The notes below the pieces were generated by a model that was given only the letters and a program-made list of their open reading frames with translations, was not told the DNA's origin and ran no database searches. The translations under genes were made by a program, and so were the position numbers. A stretch of DNA of 64,000 nucleotides from an uncultured Clostridia bacterium. Its GTDB lineage: Bacteria; Bacillota; Clostridia; Oscillospirales; Acutalibacteraceae. This document shows positions 40,933 to 49,291 of the stretch, piece after piece (the stretch's first letter is position 1; each line of letters opens with the position of its first letter). The DNA is taken from positions 1 to 64,000 of the forward strand of contig CAMJMQ010000003.1 of NCBI GenBank assembly GCA_946407065.1. Direction: 5' to 3'.

Positions 40933-41910
40933 TCATCTGACGATGGCGAAAACCATGGTCGCGATGTAGATCAGGATCATCACAGCGCCCTGCGGACGAT
41001 TGATCTTGTTCCTCAACGCGAAGATGAATACTAAGATCGACGCGGCGATCAGGATCGCGAAGTCGACCATCGACGCGAAGTTGACACCGATCGGGTGGAT
41101 GGTACCGGACACGCCGAGGATCAGCAGGATGTTGAAGATATTGGAGCCGACGACATTACCGACCGCCAGACCGTTTTCGCCCTTACGAGAAGCGACGACA
41201 GAGGTCACCAACTCGGGAAGCGAGGTGCCCACAGCGACGATCGTCAGACCGATCAAGGTCTCGGACATACCGAACGCGGCGGCAATATATTTAGCGGATT
41301 CGACGACAAAATGTCCGCCCGCAACAATCAAAGCGATACCGATCAGCACGAACAGTACGCTTTTGAGCGGCGACATCTGCTTGACCGCTTCCCCCTCGGT
41401 CTTATTCTTGAGCGCCGAGCGGATAAGGACGATGATGTACACGACAAAGATAGCTATCAGGGCGATACCCATCCAGCGCTCCAGCGTTGTGACATTGTCG
41501 CCCATCTTGACCGTTGCAAATTCGGTCGATTTGAGTACGCCGACTCCCAACGCGACAAACAACGCGATCGTGATGATGATCGAGAACGGAAAATCTCGCT
41601 TTTTGATGACGTTGTCGAGCGGAAGCGGCTTGATCAAAGCGCATATACCCAGCACCATCAAGAGGTTGAACAGGTTCGAGCCGACAACGTTACTCACGGC
41701 GATCTCGTTAGAGCCGTTGATCGCCGCCGAGGTACTGACCGCCAATTCAGGAGCGCTGGTACCCATCGCCACGATCGTCAGACCGATGATGATCGACGGC
41801 ACCTTGAAGATAGCGGCAAGCGATGAGCTGCCGTCTACAAACAGATCCGCGCCCTTGATCAGCGCGATAAATCCCGCAATCAGCAGGACGATCTGCAACA
41901 CCATTAGCAT
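40933..41910 (-). CDS. Calcium/sodium antiporter, CaCA family
   Basis: A 325-residue membrane protein with about ten helices. It contains the two inverted alpha-repeats of the family: MGTSAPELAVSTSAAINGSN with NVVGSNLFNLLMVLG, and VGTSLPELVTSVVASRKGEN with NVVGSNIFNILLILG. These bind the cation. It expels Ca2+ in exchange for Na+ or H+. ATG with GAAGGG upstream. No partner gene is adjacent. Confidence 0.9.
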   Translation of the reverse strand: MLMVLQIVLLIAGFIALIKGADLFVDGSSSLAAIFKVPSIIIGLTIVAMGTSAPELAVSTSAAINGSNEIAVSNVVGSNLFNLLMVLGICALIKPLPLDNVIKKRDFPFSIIITIALFVALGVGVLKSTEFATVKMGDNVTTLERWMGIALIAIFVVYIIVLIRSALKNKTEGEAVKQMSPLKSVLFVLIGIALIVAGGHFVVESAKYIAAAFGMSETLIGLTIVAVGTSLPELVTSVVASRKGENGLAVGNVVGSNIFNILLILGVSGTIHPIGVNFASMVDFAILIAASILVFIFALRNKINRPQGAVMILIYIATMVFAIVR

Positions 41911-42018
41911 ATTGAACCCTTCTTTATTTCACATATAGTATGGATGATCCGATAGGAATCCATCCAATAGCATTATAAATCTACTGTCATATTCTGTCAA
42001 TGATTGGTACAAAGCAAA

Positions 42019-42046
42019 AATCCTGCCGACTATATCGACAGGATTT
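42019..42046 (-). terminator. Terminator of tRNA-Val
   Basis: Minus strand AAATCCTGTCGA and the later GGCAGGATTTTT pair, closing with a T run, 6 bases after the tRNA. Confidence 0.7.
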
Positions 42047-42051
42047 CTCTT

Positions 42052-42128
42052 TGGTGGAGACTATTGGAATCGAACCAATGACCCCCTGCACGTCAAGCAG
42101 GTACTCTAACCAGCTGAGCTAAGCCTCC
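42052..42128 (-). tRNA. tRNA-Val(GAC)
   Basis: A 77-nt gene with encoded CCA. The acceptor is GGAGGCT with AGTCTCC (one G-T pair), the D arm GCTCAGCTGGTTAGAGT, the anticodon stem CCTGC/GCAGG with loop TTGACGT (anticodon GAC), and the T arm TTGG TTCGAAT CCAA. No promoter could be named with confidence. Confidence 0.95.
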
Positions 42129-42348
42129 GTATTGATTCAGCTTTATTACTTTACCACACTTTTTCAAAAAAATCAAGTATTATTTTTAATCTGTCCTATC
42201 TTTTCTGATAATCAGCTACAGACACGCGAAATCAATATCGATCTACCGTCTATTTCCTTCACACCTTTCCCCTATCCGCATAAGATGGTATGGGAGCGCT
42301 ACCAAGTACTTTTTTTGTCAGCTCCCAAAACACAGGAAAGGAAAAACT

Positions 42349-43242
42349 ATGGCTACCACATTTACCAACACAGCTACCCTGAGCTACAACGGCGGCTCGG
42401 TGCAGTCGAATATCGCGGTCGGGTCGGTCGAGGGCGTTCTCAGTGTCAGCAAGGCGACTGCCGCGCAGGACTACCGCCTCGGCGATACCCTCACCTACGC
42501 CGTCAGCATCATCAACAACAGCGACACCGCGGTAACAGGGTTGACCGTGACCGACGACCTCGGCTCCTATATCTTCAATACCGGCACGGTACAGCCGCTG
42601 GATTATGTTGAAGATTCCGCGCTGTATTTTGTCGACGGCGTTTTGCAGCCGACCCCTGCCGTCAGCACCGCGGATGGTCTGGTATTCAGCAACATCACCG
42701 CCCCCGCCGACGGCAACACCGTCATCATCTATGAAGCGGCGGTCACGGAATTTGCTCCGCTTGAGACAGGCGGCGTGATCGAGAACACCGTCACCGTCAG
42801 CAGCACGGGACTTTGCGACGTCAACGCGACCGAGAATGTTCCCGCGGCAGTCGGAGCGGCACTCTCCATCCTCAAGTCGATCTCCCCTGTTCCCGTTGCG
42901 GAGAACGGCGAAGTGACCTATACCTTCCGCCTGCAAAACAACGGCAACACCGCCGTCACCGCGGCAGACAACGCCGTTGTCAGCGACACCTTCTCCCCCA
43001 TCCTCAGCGATATCACCGTCACACTGGACGGCACACCGCTGACCGAGGGCGCCGGCTACACCTATAACCAGACCACAGGCTTGTTCCAAACCGCGAACGG
43101 CGTGATCACCATTCCCGCCGCGACCTGCACACAGGACGCGACCACCGGCGCGTGGAGCGTCGAGCCCGGCACTGCCACCCTGACTGTGACCGGCACCATC
43201 GGCTCGGTGTGTGATCTCGGCTCTGTCACAACAGGCGGCTGA
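42349..43242 (+). CDS. DUF11-type repeat protein without signal peptide
   Basis: A 297-residue, Thr/Val/Asn/Ala-rich protein with two Ig-like DUF11 repeats: DTLTYAVSIINNSDTAVTGL then TVTDDLGSY, and GEVTYTFRLQNNGNTAVTAA. It starts MATTFTNTATLSYNGGSVQS with no signal peptide and no membrane anchor, which is odd for a domain usually found on surface proteins. Similar unexported proteins may coat spores, but that is inference. ATG with AGGAAAGG upstream. It stands alone, and a weak hairpin follows (43283-43308). Confidence 0.75.
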   Translation: MATTFTNTATLSYNGGSVQSNIAVGSVEGVLSVSKATAAQDYRLGDTLTYAVSIINNSDTAVTGLTVTDDLGSYIFNTGTVQPLDYVEDSALYFVDGVLQPTPAVSTADGLVFSNITAPADGNTVIIYEAAVTEFAPLETGGVIENTVTVSSTGLCDVNATENVPAAVGAALSILKSISPVPVAENGEVTYTFRLQNNGNTAVTAADNAVVSDTFSPILSDITVTLDGTPLTEGAGYTYNQTTGLFQTANGVITIPAATCTQDATTGAWSVEPGTATLTVTGTIGSVCDLGSVTTGG

Positions 43243-43513
43243 ACTACCAAACAACTCAATCCCAAACAACCTCCAAAAGCGTCAAGCTGTCGGCATTTCG
43301 GCAGCTTGGCTTACTTAATGATCGAGAATCAATACGGCTTCGGATTTGTTCTTGGGTGCCGGATAACTGCCAATCGACGCATACGGGGTCGTCGAGGCGC
43401 CGACCCCTACCGATTGATCCAATAAGGTGTGATGAAACGCACGTTTTCGATATTCCAAAATGCGCTTCAACCATTTAAAGTGATACCGAATTAAATTTTT
43501 TTCGTAAAAAGTA

Positions 43514-43542
43514 TTGACAAATGGTTTTTTATGCGCTAAAAT
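43514..43542 (+). promoter_or_regulatory. Promoter of the T-box/trpB transcript
   Basis: TTGACA (43514-43519), a 17-base spacer, and TAAAAT (43537-43542). The region 43310-43513 holds no gene. Confidence 0.7.
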
Positions 43543-43548
43543 ACGGTC

Positions 43549-44006
43549 ATATCAAAACTGAACAGCAAACCTATGACGAAGAGTGAGTAAGCCTTATCAC
43601 TTGTCACCCAGAGAGCCGCGGATGGTGAGATCGCGGCGGATGAGCTAAGGTTGAATGGACTTCGGAGGGCGAGGAGAAATGTCAGAAGCGCCGAGGCTCG
43701 GAGCCCTCGGATAACGACTGACGAGTCGGTGCCTATCGAAATGACCGCAGGTCATGCAGATGGGCGGACGAGTGGGAGTTATACGAGGATCAGCGCAGAG
43801 CAACGAGGCGTGACACAGAAAAGTGTTTTGCCACAGCGTGTAGCAGCTCAACAGCCTGACTGACAGTGTATCTGAGACGGATTGACCCGACGTAAAAGAG
43901 GTCAGCGTATGTTAGTACGTGTGAGCGGGCGTGAAAGCGCCAAGCCAGGTGGCACCGCAGGAAGTAGATATCCTGTCCCGGCAGAAATGCAGGGACAGGT
44001 TTTTTA
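43549..44006 (+). promoter_or_regulatory. T-box riboswitch with Trp (UGG) specifier
   Basis: The leader has the stem I landmarks GAAGAGTGA, CAGAGAG and GGTGAGA, then GAATGGACTTCGGAG, in which TGG (43656-43658) stands at the specifier position. The T-box proper is AGGTGGCACCGC (43947-43958), directly before the terminator CCTGTCCC/GGGACAGG plus a T run (43972-44006). Uncharged tRNA-Trp should favour the antiterminator and allow trpB expression. At about 450 nt it is long for the class; about 230 bases between stem I and the T-box are unassigned. Confidence 0.88.
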
Positions 44007-44039
44007 TTTGCAAACAACTTATTATTCTTTGGAGGAATT

Positions 44040-44066
44040 ATGAGATTACTGACAAAACGATGGTGA
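44040..44066 (+). CDS. Eight-codon leader peptide ending in Trp
   Basis: GGAGG, four bases, then ATG and the peptide MRLLTKRW, ending TGA directly after the only Trp codon. It lies after the T-box terminator and before trpB. A GGGAGG palindrome starts within a few bases of its stop. It could be a second Trp-sensing layer, or the surviving start of a gene cut by the palindrome. Only sequence supports it. Confidence 0.4.
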   Translation: MRLLTKRW

Positions 44067-44069
44067 TGC

Positions 44070-44212
44070 AAAGGCTCCCTTTCCCAAGGGAGCTGTCGAG
44101 GCGATTGAGCCGAGACTGAGGGTTGTTACATGAAACAAAACACAACTATGGCAACCCTCCGACACGGACGCAGCGTCCGTGCCACCTCCCTTAGAAAAGG
44201 GAGGCTGAATCC
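44070..44212 (+). repeat. GGGAGG-type palindromic intergenic repeat, copy 2
   Basis: It opens AAGGCTCCCTTTCCCAAGGG and closes CCTCCCTTAGAAAAGGGAGG, with an inner pair GAGGGTTGTTACATG/CAACCCTC and the hairpin CACGGAC/GTCCGTG. It lies between the T-box terminator and trpB and becomes part of the trpB leader RNA. Confidence 0.75.
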
Positions 44213-44254
44213 CGCTGACATAAAAATTGATATAACAGAAAAGGAGAAAACATC

Positions 44255-45634
44255 ATGGCAGAAAACAAGATCCCTTATAAGATTTACTTAGACGAGAACG
44301 AGATTCCCTCTAAATGGTATAACCTGCGCGCGGATATGAAGAACAAGCCCGCGCCGCTGCTAAACCCCGCAACCTATCAGCCGTTGACCGCCGAAGAGAT
44401 GAGCGGTATCTTCTGTGAAGAGCTCGTCAAACAGGAGCTCGACGACACCACCCCCTTCATCGATATTCCGCAGGAGATCCAAGACTTCTACAAAATGTAC
44501 CGTCCCTCGCCGCTGGTACGCGCCTACTGCTTAGAGGAAGCGCTCGACACCCCGGCGAAGATCTACTACAAATTTGAGGGTAACAACACCTCGGGCAGTC
44601 ACAAGCTCAACTCCGCGATCGCGCAAGCGTACTACGCGAAGAAGCAGGGGCTCAAGGGTGTGACGACCGAGACCGGAGCAGGTCAGTGGGGCACGGCGCT
44701 GAGCATGGCTTGCGCGTACCTCGGACTGGATTTGAAGGTGTTCATGGTCAAGGTCAGCTATGAGCAGAAGCCCTTCCGCAGAGAGGTCATGCGCACCTAC
44801 GGCGCACAGGTCACCCCCTCCCCCTCCACGACCACCGAGGTCGGCAAAAAAATCCTCGCCGAGCACCCCGGCACCACAGGCTCCCTCGGCTGTGCGATCA
44901 GCGAAGCGGTCGAGGTCGCGGTCAGCAATCCCGGCTACCGCTACGTACTCGGCTCCGTCCTCAATCAGGTGCTCCTGCATCAGAGCGTCATCGGTCTGGA
45001 GACCAAGACCGCTCTCGACAAATACGGCATCGAGCCCGATATCATCATCGGCTGTGCAGGCGGCGGCTCCAACCTCGGCGGTCTGATCGCTCCGTTCATG
45101 GGCGAAAAGCTGCGCGGTGAGAAGGATTACCGCATCATCGCCGTTGAGCCCGCGTCCTGCCCGAGCTTCACGAGAGGTAAGTACGCCTACGACTTCTGCG
45201 ACACCGGCATGATCTGTCCGCTCGCGAAGATGTATACCCTCGGCTCCGGATTCATCCCCTCCGCTAACCACGCCGGCGGTCTGAGATTCCACGGCATGTC
45301 CAGCACCTTAAGCCAGCTCTATCACGACGGCTACATGGAGGCGACCTCGGTCGAGCAGACCGCTGTCTTTGAGGCGGCACAGCAGTTCGCGAGGGTCGAA
45401 GGCATCCTGCCCGCTCCCGAATCCAGCCACGCCATCCGCGTCGCGATCGACGAAGCGCTCAAGTGCAAGGAGACCGGTGAAGAAAAGACCATCGTTTTCG
45501 GCTTGACCGGCACCGGCTACTTCGATATGGTCGCGTATCAAAAATTCAACGACGGCGAGATGACCGACTACATCCCCACCGACGAGGATCTGGCAAAGGG
45601 GCTCAGCTCTCTGCCCAAGGTTCCCGGTCAGTGA
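44255..45634 (+). CDS. trpB: TrpB2-type tryptophan synthase beta chain
   Basis: A 459-residue PLP enzyme, longer than TrpB1. SGSHKLNSA carries the PLP lysine (about residue 117). GGGSNLGG binds the phosphate. The N-terminal extension (IPSKWYNLRADM, then RPSPLVRAYCLEEALD) is typical of TrpB2. It makes Trp from indole and serine. No trpA or other trp gene is adjacent, which suits TrpB2 enzymes thought to salvage free indole. A Trp-specific T-box controls it. AAAAGGAG precedes the ATG. Confidence 0.9.
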   Translation: MAENKIPYKIYLDENEIPSKWYNLRADMKNKPAPLLNPATYQPLTAEEMSGIFCEELVKQELDDTTPFIDIPQEIQDFYKMYRPSPLVRAYCLEEALDTPAKIYYKFEGNNTSGSHKLNSAIAQAYYAKKQGLKGVTTETGAGQWGTALSMACAYLGLDLKVFMVKVSYEQKPFRREVMRTYGAQVTPSPSTTTEVGKKILAEHPGTTGSLGCAISEAVEVAVSNPGYRYVLGSVLNQVLLHQSVIGLETKTALDKYGIEPDIIIGCAGGGSNLGGLIAPFMGEKLRGEKDYRIIAVEPASCPSFTRGKYAYDFCDTGMICPLAKMYTLGSGFIPSANHAGGLRFHGMSSTLSQLYHDGYMEATSVEQTAVFEAAQQFARVEGILPAPESSHAIRVAIDEALKCKETGEEKTIVFGLTGTGYFDMVAYQKFNDGEMTDYIPTDEDLAKGLSSLPKVPGQ

Positions 45635-45680
45635 CGCGCGGTGTCTTTATTCCGCCTTTCACAACGATCTTCTCTATTTC

Positions 45681-45941
45681 ATACTAAGTATCCATTAAAC
45701 GCTTTAACAAATTTGTTAGCGAGAAATTTCGCAGAGCAAGGCGGAGGACGCAGGCATACTGGCGTATGTCATCTTTCGGGGACCCCATCACGCCCCGCGT
45801 GATGGGGAGAGGAGGAGCCGCCACACGAGGTCAAGGCATACCAACCGGATATGCCTATCGAGTACGGCGTGCGACGACGACAACACCGCTATGCGGAATT
45901 TAACGCAATAAATGTTAAAGTGTTTTAATGATACTTAGTAT
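45681..45941. repeat. MITE-like element with 50-bp imperfect terminal inverted repeats
   Basis: The left end ATACTAAGTATCCATTAAAC and the right end's complement ATACTAAGTATCATTAAAAC continue to match over about 50 bases. No transposase gene is present. The interior carries the hairpin module at 45779-45893, shared with 50835-50940. It lies between trpB and the rubredoxin terminator. Confidence 0.75.
45779..45893 (+). repeat. Hairpin module, copy 1
   Basis: An 11-bp stem CCCCATCACGC/GCGTGATGGGG is followed by AGAGGAGGAGCCGC, GAGGTCAAGGCATACCAACC, GGATATGCC and GCGACGACGA. The second copy (50835-50940) keeps the unpaired words but changes two base pairs of the stem on both sides. Confidence 0.6.
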
Positions 45942-46005
45942 CAGATTCTTTAACGGCGGGTCAAAACTATTCCTTCGCTTTTTAACGATATTACATTACA
46001 AACAG

Positions 46006-46038
46006 CAAAAGCCCTGCGGAACACCCGCAGGGCTTTGT
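46006..46038 (-). terminator. Terminator after the rubredoxin gene
   Basis: AAAGCCCTGCGG pairs with CCGCAGGGCTTT; TTTT follows on the minus strand. Confidence 0.8.
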
Positions 46039-46063
46039 CGTTTTGCTTGATGGATCAGATAGC

Positions 46064-46201
46064 TTATGCCTCGCTGAATTCATCCTTGCCTACGCCGCAC
46101 AGAGGGCAGACATAATCGTCGGGAAGATCCTCGAACGCTACGCCGCCGTTCTCTTCGGGGTCATAGACATAGCCGCAGACATCGCAAACATACTTTTTCA
46201 T
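46064..46201 (-). CDS. Rubredoxin, short form
   Basis: A 45-residue protein, [20 protein letters not shown] and a second CPLCG, giving the Fe(Cys)4 site (Cys6, 9, 32, 35). It is shorter than the usual 52-54 residues because the tail after CPLCG is only nine residues. GGAGAAAACACG precedes the ATG. It lies downstream of the flavodiiron gene and is a probable electron donor to it for oxygen or NO reduction. A terminator follows. Confidence 0.92.
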   Translation of the reverse strand: MKKYVCDVCGYVYDPEENGGVAFEDLPDDYVCPLCGVGKDEFSEA

Positions 46202-46237
46202 CGTGTTTTCTCCTTTATTGTTTATCGCAACCTGTGA

Positions 46238-47095
46238 TCAGGACGGACGCTTTGCGCCGCATCCCTCACAGAAATTACCGTGATTGTTGGTATCGCAGAA
46301 AGGACAGACCCAGGAGGTGTTCACAGCGGCATTCTGCGAATAGCCCTGCTGAGCGTATCCGCTCATGTTCGGCTGATCGCCCGTGTCATTCGCCTTCATC
46401 ATCTTCTCCTCCCGACTCATGGGGACAGACTTACCCTGCATGCGGTCGATCTCAGCCTTGATCTCATTGCCCAGCGCAACGGTATCGTGATACTTTTGCA
46501 CTTCTCTGTTATCGAGGAAGCTCGACGGAGCGCGGTTGATCGTCCAATTCACGTCAGTATCGGTCATGCGCGCGCCGGTGTTGATGTAGCCGTCGCTGAT
46601 CTCGAACTCCATCTCGTCAAAATACGGATGATCGACAAAAATCTTGACACTCATCGTATAAGCATACTCATAGCGGGGCGGATCGTAGCTGACAGTGCTG
46701 CCGTCCTCGGTTTGGCGCTCGATCTCATCGCGGCTCTCGTCGATGGTCATCTCACATCCGCGTACCTGAGAGAAGTCCAAAATATCGGGATTCTCCTGCG
46801 CGATATTGGAGGTTTTGGCGACCATGAACTGCCGTTTCTGATAATCGATCATCAGCTTGGTGCGGTTGCCGAGGGTTTTGGACGCATTGAAAGCGGCGAC
46901 CTTTTCCTTGTTCGCTTCACGGTAAGCGAGCTGCGCCTTGATCTCATTGAGTGTGCTATGGCGGCGTTCGCTGAACCACGGTGAGAGCTTCTTGGCGCAA
47001 TCCTTGCACAGATTGCCGTCCTCTAATTTGCGGTTGCCCAAGAGTCCGATCTTGTTGCCGCAAACGTCACAGAATTTCTTGCTGAAAAGTCCCAT
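46238..47095 (-). CDS. DUF4428 protein with N- and C-terminal zinc ribbons
   Basis: A 285-residue protein. The N-terminal DUF4428 ribbon starts FCDVCGNKIGLLGNRKLEDG and continues LCKDCAKKLSPWF. A central beta-rich domain follows (about 80-215). The tail is rich in Gln/Asn and ends with a second ribbon, WVCPFCDTNNHGNFCEGCG. The start at 47095 has GGAGG upstream; the 61 residues before it in frame are unsupported. It lies between the flavodiiron and rubredoxin genes. Function unknown; a soluble zinc protein. Confidence 0.8.
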   Translation of the reverse strand: MGLFSKKFCDVCGNKIGLLGNRKLEDGNLCKDCAKKLSPWFSERRHSTLNEIKAQLAYREANKEKVAAFNASKTLGNRTKLMIDYQKRQFMVAKTSNIAQENPDILDFSQVRGCEMTIDESRDEIERQTEDGSTVSYDPPRYEYAYTMSVKIFVDHPYFDEMEFEISDGYINTGARMTDTDVNWTINRAPSSFLDNREVQKYHDTVALGNEIKAEIDRMQGKSVPMSREEKMMKANDTGDQPNMSGYAQQGYSQNAAVNTSWVCPFCDTNNHGNFCEGCGAKRPS

Positions 47096-47192
47096 TGGTA
47101 CCTCCTTATCGAGTTGCATATTATGGTAGTCTGTCCGGATAAAGCTGGCCCCTTGGATACGCATATTCAAGGGGCTCGCAGAAATATTATGA

Positions 47193-48992
47193 TTATTCGA
47201 TCGGTTCAAAGTCAGCAACGCCGTGCTTGCACAGCGGGCAGATGAAGTCGTCGGGGAGCTCCTCTCCCTCATAGACATAGCCGCAGACCTTGCAGACCCA
47301 GCCCTTCTTGCCGTCGGTCTCGGGCTTGGGCTTGACGTTGTTCTGATAGTAAGTATAGGTCATGGTCTCCACATCGGTGATGACGCGTGCCTCGGTAACG
47401 GAGCAAATGAACATGCTGTGGGTATCGAGGTCGACGGTCTGCTCAACCTTCAATGACATGAAGGAGTTGATATAGTGACCGAGGAACGCCACGCCGTTAT
47501 CGGAGCGCAGGATGCCCTCGCCGATGATCTTGTCCACATCTCTGCCGCTCTGGAAGCCGAAGTGCTCGAACACGCTGAACGGCGCGTCGGTGGACAGGCA
47601 GTTGACGTTCATCACACCGGTTTTCGCGACCATATCATGGGTGAGATTCTTCTTATTGATGCAAACCGCGATACGGTTGGGGGTGTTGGTGACCTGAGAT
47701 ACGGTGTTGACGATACAGCCGTTGTCCTTATCGCCGTCACGCGCGGTGACGACATACAGACCGTAGCCGATGTTGAACAGTGCGGTCAGGTCGTTCTTGT
47801 CCGCCTTCTCGCTATCCATCGCGACATAATCCATGGTCAACTCCTCGCACAGCGCATCGATCTCGGCAATGTTGTCGTCGTTCATGGCGGACAGGATATG
47901 GACGTTGTTGTCGGTATAGGTGATGTTCTTGCAGCCCTCGAGCATCTTGCGCATGGTCTTTTCCGCAAGTGGTGCCCAGGAGCCGTTCTCGATAAAGCCG
48001 ACGGTCTTATTCTGGAAGTTGCGCTCGGTCAGGTGGTTGATGAACTCACGCATGAAGGGGAAGATATCCGCGTTATAGGTGGTGGTGGCGAGGATGATCT
48101 TGCCGTAACGGAAGGCGTCCTCGACGCACTCCGCCATATCCTCACGCGCTAGATCGTTGACCGCTACCTTGGGGCAGCCCGCCTCACGGAGCTTGTCCGC
48201 GAGCAGCTCGACCGCCTTTTTGGTGTGGCCGTAAACGGAGGTGTAGGCGATCATAATGCCGTCGGTCTCGACGCCGTAGGACGACCATGTATTGTACAGA
48301 TCAAGGTAGTAGCCGAGGTTCTCATTGAGCACGGGGCCGTGGAGCGGGCAGATGATCTGAATATCCAGACCTGCCGCCTTTTTGAGCACGTTCTGCACCT
48401 GCTTGCCGTACTTGCCGACGATGCCGATATAATAGCGGCGGGCTTCGCAAGCCCAGTCCTCTTCGACATCCAGCGCGCCGAACTTGCCGAAGCCGTCAGC
48501 GGAGAAGAGCACTTTATCGGTGCTGTCATAGGTCATCAGCACCTCCGGCCAGTGCACCATGGGCGCGCCGACGAAGTTGAGCGTATGCTTGCCCAGCTCT
48601 AAGGTATCGCCCTCTTTGACGACGATGCGTCTGTCGGCGTAGTCGGTGCCGAAGAAGTTGACCATCATATTGAACGCCTTCTGCGAGGACACGACGATCG
48701 CGTCGGGATAGGCACTGAGGAAGTTGTCGATATTGGCGCTGTGGTCGGGCTCCATATGCTGTACGACAAGATAATCGGGCTTGCGATCACCGATCACGGA
48801 CTTGAGGTTCTCGAGCCACTGCTTGCCGAAATGCTGATCGACGGTATCCATGATGGCGATCTTTTCGTCGATGATGGCATAGGAATTGTACGCCATACCG
48901 TTGGGGACGATATACTGTCCCTCGAACAGATCGATATCATGATCGTTGACGCCGATATACTTGATATCATTAGTAATAAACATGGGAATCAT
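47193..48992 (-). CDS. Multidomain flavodiiron protein with flavin reductase and rubredoxin domains
   Basis: A 599-residue fusion. Residues 1-250 are the beta-lactamase-like diiron domain with HMEPDHSANID, and 255-395 a flavodoxin domain (YTSVYGHTKKAVELL). About 410-545 is a flavin-reductase domain and the last 50 residues a rubredoxin (CKVCGYVY ... CPLCKHG). It reduces O2 or NO to protect an anaerobe. Having its own reductase and rubredoxin modules, it may work with few partners. Start ATG with TAGGAGATG upstream. A separate short rubredoxin lies downstream. A hairpin at 47148-47176 separates it from DUF4428. Confidence 0.92.
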   Translation of the reverse strand: MIPMFITNDIKYIGVNDHDIDLFEGQYIVPNGMAYNSYAIIDEKIAIMDTVDQHFGKQWLENLKSVIGDRKPDYLVVQHMEPDHSANIDNFLSAYPDAIVVSSQKAFNMMVNFFGTDYADRRIVVKEGDTLELGKHTLNFVGAPMVHWPEVLMTYDSTDKVLFSADGFGKFGALDVEEDWACEARRYYIGIVGKYGKQVQNVLKKAAGLDIQIICPLHGPVLNENLGYYLDLYNTWSSYGVETDGIMIAYTSVYGHTKKAVELLADKLREAGCPKVAVNDLAREDMAECVEDAFRYGKIILATTTYNADIFPFMREFINHLTERNFQNKTVGFIENGSWAPLAEKTMRKMLEGCKNITYTDNNVHILSAMNDDNIAEIDALCEELTMDYVAMDSEKADKNDLTALFNIGYGLYVVTARDGDKDNGCIVNTVSQVTNTPNRIAVCINKKNLTHDMVAKTGVMNVNCLSTDAPFSVFEHFGFQSGRDVDKIIGEGILRSDNGVAFLGHYINSFMSLKVEQTVDLDTHSMFICSVTEARVITDVETMTYTYYQNNVKPKPETDGKKGWVCKVCGYVYEGEELPDDFICPLCKHGVADFEPIE

Positions 48993-49013
48993 CTCCTAAA
49001 TCAATTTACCATA

Positions 49014-49042
49014 AGTATAATAGAAATTCGGGCAAATTGCAA
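49014..49042 (-). promoter_or_regulatory. Promoter of the flavodiiron gene
   Basis: Minus strand TTGCAA (49037-49042), a 17-base spacer, and TATACT (49014-49019). It diverges from the promoter at 49050-49078 with only 7 bases between the -35 boxes. Confidence 0.7.
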
Positions 49043-49049
49043 CAGCATA

Positions 49050-49078
49050 TTGAAAAAAAGCGACCGATTTGTTATAAT
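49050..49078 (+). promoter_or_regulatory. Promoter of the DUF6472 gene
   Basis: TTGAAA (49050-49055), a 17-base spacer, and TATAAT (49073-49078). Confidence 0.75.
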
Positions 49079-49104
49079 ATTTGCACAACAAAGGATGTGA
49101 TACC

Positions 49105-49287
49105 ATGGCAGGGAAATCAAGCTGTGAATTCTGCGCATACTATAACTACAATGAGGCGTACGACGACTACGAGTGCGAGGTCAATCTGGATGAGGATGAT
49201 CTGGCGCGGTTCATGAGCGGCAGTGACTCAAGCTGTCCGTACTTCCGCTTCTCGGACGATTACAAGATCGTGGAGAAGCAGAACTAG
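49105..49287 (+). CDS. DUF6472-like small Cys/Tyr-rich protein
   Basis: A 60-residue acidic protein: CEFCAYYNYNEAYDDYECEV, then DEDDLARFMSGSDSSCPYFR. The four cysteines in C-x2-C, C and C positions suggest a metal site. The wording matches short clostridial proteins listed as DUF6472. AAAGGATG precedes the ATG; the longer frame from 49081 overlaps the promoter. Function unknown. It diverges from the flavodiiron gene. Confidence 0.7.
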   Translation: MAGKSSCEFCAYYNYNEAYDDYECEVNLDEDDLARFMSGSDSSCPYFRFSDDYKIVEKQN

Positions 49288-49291
49288 ATTC

